Positions 1 through 8,935 of a stretch of DNA of 64,000 nucleotides are shown one piece after another (the first letter of the stretch is position 1; each line of letters opens with the position of its first letter). The notes under the pieces are model-generated. The model was not told the DNA's origin. It saw nothing but the letters and a program-made list of their open reading frames with translations, and made no database searches. The stretch spans positions 17,202 to 81,201 of the forward strand of contig CAKUXO010000006.1 in assembly GCA_934700385.1 (NCBI GenBank), read 5' to 3'. Source of the DNA: an uncultured Candidatus Melainabacteria bacterium. GTDB taxonomy: Bacteria; Cyanobacteriota; Vampirovibrionia; Gastranaerophilales; Gastranaerophilaceae. The position numbers and the translations under genes are program-made.

Positions 1-919
1 GGTCAATATCAACGTGGATAACTTGCGCATCTCTTGCAAAACGTTTCAAGCAACCTGTAATTCTATCAGAAAATCTTGTACCTATTGCAAAAATAACATC
101 TGCATTAGCAACTGTTAAATTAGCGCAATAGTTTCCGTGCATTCCCATCATGCCAAGGCTTGTTTCAAGGTTATCAGGATATGTTCCGGCACCCATTAAA
201 GTATGAACCACGGGAATATGGAGTTTTGTTGCTATTTCTTTAAGTTCTTCACTAGCATTAGCCGCAACAACACCGCCACCTGAAATAATAACAGGGCGTT
301 TTGATTCAAAAAGTGTTTCAAGGGCTTTTTGAATTTGAAGTGGATGTCCTTTATAATTTGGATTATAGCCAACTAATTCAACATTTTTTGGATAGTTGAA
401 TGTATATTTTGAAACGAATACATCAGCAGGGATGTCAATTACAACAGGGCCTCTTTTACCTGTTGTTGCAATATAAAATGCTTCTTTAACTATTCTTGGA
501 AGATCTTTAACATCTTTAACAAGATAATTATGTTTGCAACAAGAACGTGTAATTCCAACTATATCTGCTTCTTGAAAAGCGTCGCCGCCGATTAATTTAG
601 AATTAACTTGCCCTGTAATTAAAATTAAAGGTGTGCCATCGTAATATGCGTTTGCTAAACCTGTAATTGTGTTACATGCCCCAGGGCCTGATGTTACAAT
701 TGCAACCCCAGGTTTACCTGAAACTCTTGCATAGCCTTCTGCTGCATGTACAGCAGCTTGCTCATGGCGAACAAGATAGTGTTTAATATCATCTTGCAGA
801 TACAATGCGTCATATAAAGGTAAAACAACGCCTCCAGGGTAGCCAAAGACTTCTTCAACGCCTTCTTTTAAAAGTGATTTAAGTAAAATTTCTGCTCCTG
901 TGTACATTGTTTTGTTCAT
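1..919 (-). CDS. ilvB: Acetolactate synthase large subunit, 3' end outside window
   Basis: This is the N-terminal 306 residues of a thiamine-diphosphate enzyme that condenses two pyruvates (or pyruvate and 2-oxobutyrate) in valine, leucine and isoleucine synthesis. The N-terminal PYR domain is clear: a YPGG motif near residue 30, then RHEQAAVHAAEGYAR with the ThDP-activating Glu, then TSGPGACNTITG. The central Rossmann-like domain follows with SGGGVVAANA and a GTRFSDR motif. The reading frame is open to base 1, so about 250 C-terminal residues are missing. The start at 919 follows an AGGAAG site. No regulatory ilvN subunit is visible in the window. Confidence 0.93.
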   Translation of the reverse strand, partial: MNKTMYTGAEILLKSLLKEGVEEVFGYPGGVVLPLYDALYLQDDIKHYLVRHEQAAVHAAEGYARVSGKPGVAIVTSGPGACNTITGLANAYYDGTPLILITGQVNSKLIGGDAFQEADIVGITRSCCKHNYLVKDVKDLPRIVKEAFYIATTGKRGPVVIDIPADVFVSKYTFNYPKNVELVGYNPNYKGHPLQIQKALETLFESKRPVIISGGGVVAANASEELKEIATKLHIPVVHTLMGAGTYPDNLETSLGMMGMHGNYCANLTVANADVIFAIGTRFSDRITGCLKRFARDAQVIHVDID

Positions 920-956
920 TTTTTACTTCCTATATAAACTTAGTTGCGATATGTAA

Positions 957-965
957 ATTATATCA
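957..965 (-). promoter_or_regulatory. Extended -10 promoter of ilvB
   Basis: On the minus strand the sequence reads TGA-TATAAT, a consensus extended -10. It lies about 40 bases before the ilvB start, so this gene has a leader of roughly 30 bases carrying an AGGAAG ribosome site, unlike the leaderless genes elsewhere in the window. Confidence 0.5.
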
Positions 966-1073
966 GCTAAAAAAGAATATTTCTTAAATGTAAAATTTTT
1001 TAAACAATTATATTTTAAAATCTATTATTTACTATAATAAATACAGCGCTAAATCTTAAAAAAGAGGGTTTTT

Positions 1074-1688
1074 ATGTTTGATTATGTAAAAGGAATTTTA
1101 GAAGAAAAATCTTATCCATATTGCACAATTGAAAATAATGGAATTGGTTATCGTTTTTTAACTACTCAAAGAACCCTTTTAAATCTTGGCGAATTAAATT
1201 CTGAAGTTAAAATTTATACTAAATTAATCCATAAAGAAGATATTATGTTCTTATGTGGCTTTAAAACTAAGCAAGATAGAATTTTGTTTGATATTATAAC
1301 TTCTGTTTCAGGAATAGGAACAAAAGCAGGGCTTAGCTTGTTAGATGAATTTGATACTAATGAATTAATTAACGCAATTGTTGAAGAAAATTACAAATTG
1401 ATTTCAAAAACAAAAGGAATTGGTTTAAAAACTGCGCAAAAACTTGTTTTAGAGGTTAAAGATAAATTAACAAAATCTGATTTTGTTAGTGAAAATATTA
1501 CTCAATCAATTAAAAACGAGGGTTTAATTTCAAAAGATACAATCTCTCAAACAATAGCAATTCTTGATTCTTTAGGGTATAGTCAAAATGAATATCAAGG
1601 GGCGATTGAAACTGCTTTAACAAAATTAAATAAGGATGATCCTGAAGAACTTTTAAAAGAAGTTTTGCAAATTTTATCAATTTTTTAA
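1074..1688 (+). CDS. ruvA: Holliday junction branch-migration protein RuvA
   Basis: RuvA binds four-way junctions as a tetramer and loads the RuvB motor. The 204-residue length is normal. The N-terminal OB-fold (residues 1-65) is followed by two helix-hairpin-helix motifs, SVSGIGTKAGLSLL near 80 and KTKGIGLKTAQKLV near 115. The C-terminal RuvB-contacting domain (about 155-204) ends the protein. A TATAAT at 1033-1038 and an AGAGGG ribosome site precede the ATG. glgA follows 28 bases downstream on the same strand. ruvC lies 38 kb away in this window and no ruvB is visible. Confidence 0.95.
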   Translation: MFDYVKGILEEKSYPYCTIENNGIGYRFLTTQRTLLNLGELNSEVKIYTKLIHKEDIMFLCGFKTKQDRILFDIITSVSGIGTKAGLSLLDEFDTNELINAIVEENYKLISKTKGIGLKTAQKLVLEVKDKLTKSDFVSENITQSIKNEGLISKDTISQTIAILDSLGYSQNEYQGAIETALTKLNKDDPEELLKEVLQILSIF

Positions 1689-1716
1689 TAGATTTACAAT
1701 TTAAAAGGATAGAATA

Positions 1717-3174
1717 ATGAAACTAGAAAAATTTAAAAAACAAAAGAAAGAACTAAGGGTTCTTTTTGCTTCTGCTGAGGTTGCACCGTTTTCAAAAGTT
1801 GGCGGTTTAGCGGATGTTGTTGGAGAATTGCCATTATATCTTGATAAACAAGATGTTGAATGTGCAATTTTTACTCCTTTGTATGGTTCAATTGATGAAG
1901 AAAAATTTGGAATTAAAGAGCTTGAAAATTCTGAATTAACAATTGATATGGGTCATACTAGACACATTTTTAAATTAAAAATGTGTGAAATACCTAAAAC
2001 AAAAGTAAAAGTTTTCTTTGTGGATAATCCAAAATATTTTTCTTGTTTTAATGTTGTTTATCCTAAATGGTGTGATGAAATGTATGAAATGCAAAGATAT
2101 GTTTCATTCTGTATGGCAACTTTAGAATATGCAAAACTTTTAAATTTTAAACCCGATATAATCCATGCTAACGATTGGCACACGGCGATGTTACCCGTTT
2201 ATTTAAAATCAAATTATAAGTTTGATGAATTTTATAAAGATACAAAATCTGTTTTCACTATCCACAATCTTGCTTATCAAGGTCAATGTGATAAATCAAT
2301 TGTTGATTTTGCAAATATGAGATGGGATAACGTTTATAAAGACGATTGTATTGAACATTATGGCAAAGTTAATTGGCTAAAAGGTGCTCTATATTGTGCC
2401 GATAAAATAACAACTGTTTCACCAAGATATGCTCAAGAAATTTTAGGTTCAGAATTTGGTGAAGGAATGGATTACACCCTAAGAGGGCAGCAATATAAGT
2501 TGTGCGGTATTTTAAACGGCACAAAATATGATAAAAAGAAATTTAATCTTAAAGAAAAACCAAAATTTAAAGAAGAAATACAGCGTGCTTTCGGGCTTCC
2601 TGTTAACCCTAATCGCCCGCTTATAGCTATGATATCAAGACTTGTATATCAAAAAGGGCTTGATTTAATTGATTTTTGTAAGTTTGATTTAATGAATCAA
2701 CCTGCGGATTTTATTTTCTTAGGAACAGGTGAAGATGGTTATCAAAATATGTTGATTTGGGCTTCTAATAACTCATCTAACATTAGAGCTTGGATTGACT
2801 TTAAACCTGAATTATCTGAAAAAATATATAAGGCCTCTGATATGTTCTTAATGCCAAGTTTATTTGAACCTTGCGGCATATCTCAAATGATTGCTATGAA
2901 ATATGCTTCCGTACCTATTGTAAGGGCTGTAGGTGGTCTAGATGACACAATTGTTGCTTATCCTAATGAAAAAGCAACAGGCTTTAAATTCTTGTCTTAT
3001 GACGCTCAATCTATGTTGAATGAAATTAAAAATGCAATTTGGACATATTATGATAGAAAAGATGATTTTTCTAGAATTATGAACAATTGTTTAAATACAG
3101 AATTTTCTTGGGATGATTCAGCACAAAAATATAAATTCTTATATCTAGATACGCTTGGTAAAAAGAATTTTTAA
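1717..3174 (+). CDS. glgA: Glycogen (starch) synthase, GT5 family
   Basis: The enzyme transfers glucose from ADP-glucose to the non-reducing end of alpha-1,4-glucan. It has the GT-B fold with the family KVGGLADVVGELP motif at the N-terminus (Lys27 contacts the sugar nucleotide). HANDWHTA and HNLAYQGQ lie in the first domain. The second Rossmann domain contains ISRLVYQKGLDL and the C-terminal FEPCGISQMIAM signature with the catalytic Glu. Its 485 residues match bacterial GlgA. The AAAGGATAG site gives a clear start. It is probably co-transcribed with ruvA and ends at the hairpin at 3199-3227. It suggests glycogen storage. Confidence 0.95.
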   Translation: MKLEKFKKQKKELRVLFASAEVAPFSKVGGLADVVGELPLYLDKQDVECAIFTPLYGSIDEEKFGIKELENSELTIDMGHTRHIFKLKMCEIPKTKVKVFFVDNPKYFSCFNVVYPKWCDEMYEMQRYVSFCMATLEYAKLLNFKPDIIHANDWHTAMLPVYLKSNYKFDEFYKDTKSVFTIHNLAYQGQCDKSIVDFANMRWDNVYKDDCIEHYGKVNWLKGALYCADKITTVSPRYAQEILGSEFGEGMDYTLRGQQYKLCGILNGTKYDKKKFNLKEKPKFKEEIQRAFGLPVNPNRPLIAMISRLVYQKGLDLIDFCKFDLMNQPADFIFLGTGEDGYQNMLIWASNNSSNIRAWIDFKPELSEKIYKASDMFLMPSLFEPCGISQMIAMKYASVPIVRAVGGLDDTIVAYPNEKATGFKFLSYDAQSMLNEIKNAIWTYYDRKDDFSRIMNNCLNTEFSWDDSAQKYKFLYLDTLGKKNF

Positions 3175-3198
3175 GAAAATTTGTTATTTTACATCTAT

Positions 3199-3235
3199 AA
3201 GAGTTGAGCTTTTTTAGTTCAACTCTTATTTTATT
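3199..3235 (+). terminator. Rho-independent terminator of glgA
   Basis: The arms AAGAGTTGAGC and GTTCAACTCTT (11 pairs, one G-U) enclose a TTTTTTA loop and are followed by ATTTTATT. It sits 25 bases after the glgA stop. Confidence 0.8.
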
Positions 3236-3493
3236 ATGAATAATCAAAAAATATAAAGCTCTAAAAACCAGTAATATCTTAGCTTTTTGAAAAAAGTGTT
3301 AAGAAATGTAAAAATCTCAATTTTCTCCATGCTATTTTTTTCAAATTTAAGCGAACTTTTGAAATTTTTTTAAACGACAAATCAATACTTTTCAAGATTT
3401 TTTTACATCAAACATATCCCCCTGTGTCGAAAATGATTTTTTAGCGATGTGATATATTATACATATCAATATAAGAATAGCGAGAGAGATAAT
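3236..3493. other. Intergenic region upstream of the 60-aa ORF
   Basis: No gene is visible here. The stretch holds a weak hairpin (AAAGCT...AGCTTT, 3256-3287), an 18-base motif at 3294-3311 repeated almost exactly at 10419-10436, a TGC-TATTTT possible -10 at 3330-3338, and a better extended -10 (TGA-TATATT) near 3450 that probably drives the downstream small ORF. Confidence 0.4.
3294..3311. repeat. 18-base motif, copy 1
   Basis: AAGTGTTAAGAAATGTAA occurs here and, with a single G-to-T change, at 10419-10436. Both copies lie in long upstream regions of short ORFs of unknown function, so it may be a shared regulator site. AT-rich composition makes chance similarity possible. Confidence 0.3.
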
Positions 3494-3676
3494 ATGATTA
3501 AAATAACTTATAACAACAAATTCTATAAACTTGAGAAAGAAAAAGTTGTCTATATTTTGAATTTTCTAGAAAACGGTGAATTAAGCGAACTAACCGAAAA
3601 AGAAATAAGACTTCTTTTAAGAGCGTATGGTTTAATTTGTGAAGATTTTCTTGAAAATATCAATGCTATTTGGTAG
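3494..3676 (+). CDS. Small protein of unknown function (60 aa)
   Basis: I do not recognise this protein. An ATG at 3449 is in frame, but the ATG at 3494 is better because it follows a purine-rich GCGAGAGAGAT ribosome site. The 60-residue product is probably a compact helical domain with charged residues in its middle (ENGELSELTEKEIRLLL) and a C-terminal LENINAIW. A TGA-TATATT promoter lies about 45 bases upstream. Its last 11 bases overlap the 3' end of pyrG on the other strand. Coding status is moderately likely, given the ribosome site and codon use like neighbouring genes. Confidence 0.5.
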   Translation: MIKITYNNKFYKLEKEKVVYILNFLENGELSELTEKEIRLLLRAYGLICEDFLENINAIW

Positions 3677-5282
3677 TTTTTTCGTGGTAGTTAATTGCTG
3701 CCTTGAAAAAGCCGTCAAACAAAGGATGTGGTTTATATGGTCTGGATTTAAACTCTGGATGGAACTGGCATGCTAAGAAAAAGTCATTTGTTTTTAATTC
3801 AACAATTTCAGCCAAAAGTCCATCGGGTGAGCTTCCTGAAATAGTTAAGCCTTTTGAAATTAATAACTCTTTAAAATCATTATTAAATTCATATCTATGG
3901 CGATGTCTTTCAGAAATTACATCTTTATTATAGAGATTATGTGCTAAGGTGTCACCTAAAAGTTTACAATCATAAGCACCAAGGCGCATTGTTGCACCAT
4001 AACCATTGATATGCTTTTGATTTTCCATTAAATCAACAACCTTATAAGGCGCATTTTCATCAAATTCAGATGAGTTTGCTTTGTCTAATTTTGCAACATT
4101 TCTGCTAAATTCAATAACAGCACACTGCATTCCAAGGCATAAACCCAAAAATGGAATATTGTTTTCTCTTAAATATTGAATTACTTTAAGTTTTCCCTCT
4201 ATTCCTCTTATGCCAAATCCCCCTGGAATAACTGCGCCGTCTGTATCTTCAATGGCTTTTTTAGCATCATCAAGGGTTTTAATATCATCTGAAGCAATCC
4301 ATTTTATATTAACTTTAGATGAATATTTTGCAGCTGCGTGTTTTAAACTTTCAACAACTGAAATATAAGCGTCTGAAAGCTCAGTATATTTTCCGACTAA
4401 AGCAATAGTATATTCTTTTTTAGGGTGTTTAATGTTATAAACCATTTTTTCCCAGTCAGATAAATCTGGAGTTTTTTGCTCTAGGTTTAAGGTTTTTAAA
4501 ACTTGCTTTGTCATGTTTTGCATTTCAAGGCATAATGGAACTTCATAAATTGAGCTCATATCCTTACATTCAATAACATTTTCATAATTTACAGAACAAA
4601 ATAGCGCAAGTTTTTCTTTTTCATTTTGGCTTATGGGAACTTGCGTTCTTAAAACAAGCATTTCAGGCTGTATTCCATAGCTTCTTAAAACGTTAACGCT
4701 GTGTTGAGAGGGTTTTGTTTTAAGTTCACCTGAAGTTGGTAAATAAGGTAGTAGGGTTACATGGATTGACATTGAATTTTGATAACCAATTTCAGAGCGG
4801 AATTGTCTTATCGCTTCAATAAAAGGTAAGCCCTCAATGTCCCCTACTGTGCCACCAATTTCAGCTATTAAAATATCAGGGTTATCTTTTTTAGTGGCTT
4901 GAATTAATCTTGATTTAATTTCCCCTGTAATATGCGGAATCATTTGAACAGTAGCACCAAGATATTCTCCTCGGCGTTCTTTATTAATAACTGTTTGATA
5001 AACACTTCCAGAAGTTACATTGTTAATTTGAGAAAGGTTTACACCTATAAATCTTTCATAATGACCTAAATCAAGGTCTGTTTCTGCGCCGTCATCGCAA
5101 ACAAAAACTTCACCATGTTGAAAAGGGCTCATTGTCCCAGGGTCAACATTAATATAAGGATCAAATTTTTGAACAGATACCTTATATCCGCATGAAACTA
5201 AAAGCCTACCTAAAGAGGCGGCAACAATCCCTTTTCCAAGGGAACTGACTACGCCGCCTGTAATAAAGATATATTTTGTCAT
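3666..5282 (-). CDS. pyrG: CTP synthase
   Basis: PyrG converts UTP to CTP using ATP and glutamine. The 538 residues comprise an N-terminal synthetase domain starting with the P-loop-like GGVVSSLGKGIVAASLG and the DPYINVDPGTMSP motif, then a class I glutamine amidotransferase domain. The latter carries GGFGIRG, the Cys nucleophile in FLGLCLGMQ (about residue 380) and the His-Glu pair in CQFHPEF. It starts 11 bases after the gatC stop and is probably co-transcribed with it. The start is preceded by AAAAAGGTGTTAA, a usable ribosome site. Confidence 0.97.
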   Translation of the reverse strand: MTKYIFITGGVVSSLGKGIVAASLGRLLVSCGYKVSVQKFDPYINVDPGTMSPFQHGEVFVCDDGAETDLDLGHYERFIGVNLSQINNVTSGSVYQTVINKERRGEYLGATVQMIPHITGEIKSRLIQATKKDNPDILIAEIGGTVGDIEGLPFIEAIRQFRSEIGYQNSMSIHVTLLPYLPTSGELKTKPSQHSVNVLRSYGIQPEMLVLRTQVPISQNEKEKLALFCSVNYENVIECKDMSSIYEVPLCLEMQNMTKQVLKTLNLEQKTPDLSDWEKMVYNIKHPKKEYTIALVGKYTELSDAYISVVESLKHAAAKYSSKVNIKWIASDDIKTLDDAKKAIEDTDGAVIPGGFGIRGIEGKLKVIQYLRENNIPFLGLCLGMQCAVIEFSRNVAKLDKANSSEFDENAPYKVVDLMENQKHINGYGATMRLGAYDCKLLGDTLAHNLYNKDVISERHRHRYEFNNDFKELLISKGLTISGSSPDGLLAEIVELKTNDFFLACQFHPEFKSRPYKPHPLFDGFFKAAINYHEKTTK

Positions 5283-5293
5283 TTAACACCTTT

Positions 5294-5575
5294 TTAGTTA
5301 ATTTTTGGAACTTTAAAGAAATCACCTTCAACATCAGGTGCATTTTGCATAAGTTCTTCTCTTGTATTTTCGTAAATTTTTACATCTTCTCTAACTACAT
5401 TAACAAAGTCGATTGGGTGATTCATTGGTTCAACCCCAGTTGTATCAACTTCATTCATTTTTTCAACATGAGCTAAAACATCCCCAAGTTGACCTGTAAA
5501 CATTGTTTTTTCTTCGTCTGTAAGTTCTAATCTTGCTAATTTTGCAACGTGTTCTACATCTTTTATTGTAATCAT
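5294..5575 (-). CDS. gatC: Asp-tRNA(Asn)/Glu-tRNA(Gln) amidotransferase subunit C
   Basis: GatC is the small subunit stabilising GatAB, which amidates misacylated Glu-tRNA(Gln) or Asp-tRNA(Asn). The 93-residue length and the opening DVEHVAKLARLELTDEE, plus the central VDTTGVEPM stretch, are typical. It starts after AAGGGGAAAAATT, a strong ribosome site. It leads a gatC-pyrG pair. gatA and gatB are not in this window. Confidence 0.93.
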   Translation of the reverse strand: MITIKDVEHVAKLARLELTDEEKTMFTGQLGDVLAHVEKMNEVDTTGVEPMNHPIDFVNVVREDVKIYENTREELMQNAPDVEGDFFKVPKIN

Positions 5576-5618
5576 AATTTTTCCCCTTACTTAATAACTT
5601 AACAAAAAACTAAAAATA

Positions 5619-5648
5619 TTGCAATTTAATATTTGTTTAATTTATAAT
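5619..5648 (+). promoter_or_regulatory. Leaderless promoter of the 5655 regulator gene
   Basis: TTGCAA (5619-5624), 18 bases, TATAAT (5643-5648), then exactly six bases to the ATG at 5655. Transcription would start at or next to the start codon. There is no ribosome site. Confidence 0.6.
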
Positions 5649-5654
5649 TTATTT

Positions 5655-6332
5655 ATGGATAAGAATAAAAATATTTTAATTGTAGAGGATCACGCTCTTA
5701 CTTCGTTTGCTCTTAAAACGTCATTAAGCTCAACAAATTTTTATAATGAAATTTTTGAAACAGATAGTGCAAATGGTGCTTATGAAATAATCAAAAATAA
5801 CAAAATAGATTTAATTTTAATGGATTTAGGTTTAAAAGAAATTAATGGCGTTGAAGCTATTAAAGAAATCAGAAAAACCAACAAGGATGTATTGATTATC
5901 GTTTTAACTTCTCATTGTGAAAAAGAAGAAGTTTTGGCATGCCTTGACCTTGGAATTAGCGCATATTGCACAAAAGACATTAAACCGGATAAATTAAATT
6001 CTATTATTAAAGATGTAATGGATGGCTCAATGTATTTTGATTCAAGTGTTTCAAAATATGTTATGCAAAAAACATCTGCTAATCAAAATTTTGAAAAAAA
6101 AGATAATAAAGACTGGAATATTTCTATAAAAGAATGTTATAATTTAACACAACAGGAAAGACGAGTTCTTGTTCTGCTTGCAAGTGGTTATAACAATCAA
6201 CAAATTGCAAAAAAACTTCAAATTTCAATTAATACAACAAAAGTTCATGTTTGTTCGATTTTGCAAAAAATGAATGTTGAAGATAGAACACAAGCGGCAA
6301 TTAAAACAATTAGAGAAGGATTAATCGAATAA
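5655..6332 (+). CDS. NarL/FixJ-family response regulator
   Basis: This 225-residue DNA-binding response regulator has an N-terminal receiver domain (acidic pair in ILIVEDH, phospho-acceptor Asp in LILMDLGLKE, Thr in VLTSH, Lys in YCTKDI). Its C-terminal LuxR-type helix-turn-helix begins LTQQERRVLVLLASG. A TTG at 5619 would add 12 residues but falls inside the -35 element. The ATG at 5655 lies six bases after TATAAT, so a leaderless start is preferred. The next regulator begins immediately after the stop codon, so the two are an operon. No histidine kinase is nearby, so the signal is unknown. Confidence 0.88.
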   Translation: MDKNKNILIVEDHALTSFALKTSLSSTNFYNEIFETDSANGAYEIIKNNKIDLILMDLGLKEINGVEAIKEIRKTNKDVLIIVLTSHCEKEEVLACLDLGISAYCTKDIKPDKLNSIIKDVMDGSMYFDSSVSKYVMQKTSANQNFEKKDNKDWNISIKECYNLTQQERRVLVLLASGYNNQQIAKKLQISINTTKVHVCSILQKMNVEDRTQAAIKTIREGLIE

Positions 6333-6953
6333 ATGAATTCATTAGGCAAAATTTTAATTATTGATGATAACCCAAAGTTGCTTGAAGATGCTTTGCCTAT
6401 GTATGGTTATGAGGTTGAAAGCGCTACTGATGGACTTATCGGGCTTAAAATTTTAGATGAAAACCCTTCTTTTGATTTAATTTTGCTTGATGTTGTAATG
6501 CCTAATCTTGATGGGTGGGAAACCTTAAAGGCAATTAGAAAATCACCAAAAACTCAAAAAATTCCTATTATTATGTTAACTTCTGTATCAGAAGCAAATA
6601 AACAAATTTCAGGGCTTAAATTTGGCGCAGATGACTATATAGTTAAACCTTTTATTTTGCCAAATTTATTAGCAAGAATTGAAGCGTTATTAAGACGTTC
6701 TTTGTGGAATAAAAATGATAAACCAAAAAGCGCTTTGCCTTTTGTTAAAGATGAGAAAATTCAACCATTAACTCAAAGAGAAAAAGAGATTTTGACACTT
6801 GTTGCAAAAGGTTCATCAAATTCTCAAATAGCAGAAAAACTTTTCGTTAGAGAAGTAACAGTTAAAACTCATCTTAACAGTATCTACAAAAAATTAAATG
6901 TAGATAACAGGGTTCAAGCGGTTTTATTGGCTCAACAGACTCAAATAATATAA
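6333..6953 (+). CDS. REC-LuxR response regulator, second of the pair
   Basis: The 206-residue protein has a receiver domain of the OmpR-like subtype (DD in ILIIDDNPKL, phospho-Asp in LILLDVVMP, Thr in IMLTSV, Lys in DYIVKPF). A LuxR helix-turn-helix follows, starting LTQREKEILTLVAKG and ending LNVDNRVQAVLLA. This combination resembles cyanobacterial and plastid Ycf29/NblR-like regulators (family knowledge). The stop of the upstream regulator and this ATG abut, with AGAAGG inside the upstream gene as the ribosome site. The pentapeptide gene follows 12 bases later. Confidence 0.87.
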   Translation: MNSLGKILIIDDNPKLLEDALPMYGYEVESATDGLIGLKILDENPSFDLILLDVVMPNLDGWETLKAIRKSPKTQKIPIIMLTSVSEANKQISGLKFGADDYIVKPFILPNLLARIEALLRRSLWNKNDKPKSALPFVKDEKIQPLTQREKEILTLVAKGSSNSQIAEKLFVREVTVKTHLNSIYKKLNVDNRVQAVLLAQQTQII

Positions 6954-6965
6954 AAAGGAAATGAA

Positions 6966-7484
6966 ATGTCTAAAGAAAATTTTGTTGATTTAATTTTAAA
7001 TAATTATGAAGAATTTAAAAAAATCCATAGTGAAAATAATGATATTGAAATATCAGAAGCAGATTTATCAGCTTCAAATTTAGAGGATATGGATTTTAAA
7101 AACATTGATTTTTCGGGAACAAATTTTCAAGAGGCAAATTTAATTAACATAGATTTCACAGATTGCGACCTAACAAGTGCAGATTTTTCAAGAGCAACTT
7201 TAACTGAATGTAATTTTTCAGGCTCAATTTTAAATGGAACAGCTTTTAACTATTCAACAGTTAGCTATTGCAATTTTTCTGATGCTGATATGGCGGGCGC
7301 TAATTTTTCAGAAGCAGATTTAACAGATAGCGATTTTTCAACAGCTGAAAACCTTGAATCTTGCAGATTTGACGAAGGTACAACTTGGCCCGATAACGAT
7401 AAATTGCCTGAAGATTTTGATTGTACTTATAATTACGACTTATCATCTTTAAGAGATGATGAAGAAGAAAACACCGTTTATTAA
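6966..7484 (+). CDS. Pentapeptide-repeat protein
   Basis: This 172-residue acidic protein has an N-terminal helical segment (about 1-30) and then roughly 20 tandem A(D/N)LXX-like pentapeptides from residue 33 to 140, for example ADLSASNLEDMDFKN and DMAGANFSEADLTD. These fold into a right-handed quadrilateral beta-helix. The C-terminus is very acidic (DDEEEN). No signal peptide is present, so it should be cytoplasmic. It is the third gene of the two-regulator operon and may be a target or partner of those regulators; the biochemical role is unknown. Its end overlaps the convergent HTH gene by four bases. Confidence 0.85.
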   Translation: MSKENFVDLILNNYEEFKKIHSENNDIEISEADLSASNLEDMDFKNIDFSGTNFQEANLINIDFTDCDLTSADFSRATLTECNFSGSILNGTAFNYSTVSYCNFSDADMAGANFSEADLTDSDFSTAENLESCRFDEGTTWPDNDKLPEDFDCTYNYDLSSLRDDEEENTVY

Positions 7485-7915
7485 TCAGTTAATTGAAACG
7501 GGCATTTTGAACATCTTGCTTTTGGTCTTAAGATTAAATTATCTTCAAGGTCATAAAGTTTTGCTATTCTTGTAATTAAGTCACTTCCGCACATTGGGCA
7601 AGTGATTTTATGGTTTTGATTATGAGAGTTAAGGAGAATTTCTTCTCTAATTTCATCCATTTTTGATTTTTTAACAGGTGAAATTTCTGTTTTAACTTCA
7701 TATTTTTTAATTTCTTTATTTTCAACTTTTAATCCCTTAGCAAGTTTTTGCCTAACGGTTGAAGCTAAAAACAAATCTAAACCTTGTTCTATTGATTGAA
7801 TTGTTTTTAAATCAAGTCCGCTGTGGTGTGCTAAGGCTTCTTGAGAAAGATTTAGCTTCTCTCTTGTTGAAGAAATAAAAGCTGCTAAAGATAAATATTC
7901 GTTATTTTTAGACAT
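7481..7915 (-). CDS. XRE-type HTH protein with C-terminal zinc ribbon
   Basis: The 144-residue protein has a Cro/C1-type helix-turn-helix at residues 10-60 (LNLSQEALAHHSGLDLKTIQ), a lysine-rich linker, and a two-knuckle CPMCG...CSKCP zinc ribbon at the C-terminus. The fusion suggests a DNA-binding regulator. Its start overlaps the secF stop by eight bases, so it is the third gene of the secD-secF operon. A link to secretion stress is possible, but that is inference only. Confidence 0.72.
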   Translation of the reverse strand: MSKNNEYLSLAAFISSTREKLNLSQEALAHHSGLDLKTIQSIEQGLDLFLASTVRQKLAKGLKVENKEIKKYEVKTEISPVKKSKMDEIREEILLNSHNQNHKITCPMCGSDLITRIAKLYDLEDNLILRPKARCSKCPFQLTD

Positions 7916-8897
7916 GTTTTTTGCTCATTTTATCTTTAACAATTGATAATAGCGAACCTGCAACAAAAATAGATGAGTATGAACCAACTGCAATACCAAT
8001 TATAATTGCAAGAACAAAGTCTTTAATTGTTGAACCGCCAAATAAATACAGTGCAAAAAGCGTGAATAATGTTGTTGCAGATGTATTGATTGAACGAGCT
8101 AATGTTTGATTAATTGAAGCGTTGATTATTTCAGATGTTGTCATTTTCTTAGCTAAAAATCTCATGTTTTCACGAACTCTATCAAACACAACAATAGTAT
8201 CGTTAATTGAATAACCGATAACTGTTAAAATAGCGGTGATAAATAAGCTATCGATTGTTGTTGAAAAGAAAATTCCTTTAAGAGCAAACACGCCAACAAC
8301 AAAAAGAGTATCGTGGAATAAAGCAATTAAAGCAATCCAGCCATATTCTGTTTTAAATCTGAATGAGATATAAATAACCATTACTATAAAAGAGAAAATA
8401 AGGGCTATTAGAGTATTTTTAAGTAATTCTGAACCTAGGGTAGGACCAACAGAATTAACTTGAACAAGTTGAGAATTTTCAACATCAGATGAAATTACTT
8501 GAGTAATTTCATTAACTTTCTTTTGACCCTCTTTATCTCCTAAAAATGTTGTTCTGATTGAAATTAAGTTTGTTAAACTTTTATCTTTATCTTCGGTTGG
8601 GTTTTGGTTAACTGTTGTTTGAATAACAGGATTTTGTACTCCTATGTTTTCAAGTTTTTCTCTTAAAACGCCAAGCTCTTTAGTGTCAATTGATTTTGAT
8701 GAGCTATATTGTAAAATTGTACCACCTGTAAAATCAATACCAAGTTTTAGGGGTGCGTGGTTTGGTTGAGTAACTGATAGATAAATTATTGCAACTATGC
8801 AAGGTAATAAGAATAACATACTTAAACCAAGCCAAAAATATCTGAATTTAACTATATCTAATACATATTTCTTTTTTGTAATATTTGTATCTGCCAT
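7908..8897 (-). CDS. secF: Protein translocase subunit SecF
   Basis: SecF pairs with SecD to use the proton-motive force in pulling proteins through SecYEG. The 329 residues include a first membrane helix near 25-45, a periplasmic domain opening with LGIDFTGGTILQY, and five C-terminal helices bearing IGYSINDTIVVFDRVREN. An ATG four codons upstream (8909) exists, but GGAGAAAAAA sits just ahead of the ATG at 8897, which is preferred. It lies 38 bases after secD. The two genes are separate, as in Cyanobacteria and Proteobacteria. Confidence 0.95.
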   Translation of the reverse strand: MADTNITKKKYVLDIVKFRYFWLGLSMLFLLPCIVAIIYLSVTQPNHAPLKLGIDFTGGTILQYSSSKSIDTKELGVLREKLENIGVQNPVIQTTVNQNPTEDKDKSLTNLISIRTTFLGDKEGQKKVNEITQVISSDVENSQLVQVNSVGPTLGSELLKNTLIALIFSFIVMVIYISFRFKTEYGWIALIALFHDTLFVVGVFALKGIFFSTTIDSLFITAILTVIGYSINDTIVVFDRVRENMRFLAKKMTTSEIINASINQTLARSINTSATTLFTLFALYLFGGSTIKDFVLAIIIGIAVGSYSSIFVAGSLLSIVKDKMSKKHV

Positions 8898-8935
8898 TTT
8901 TTTCTCCAAATGATTATGTTATAGGGTTTTGATTA

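Noticed and set aside
5276..5476. Plus-strand ORF over gatC and pyrG start
   Set aside because: Antisense frame of well-supported gatC; no ribosome site or recognisable domain.
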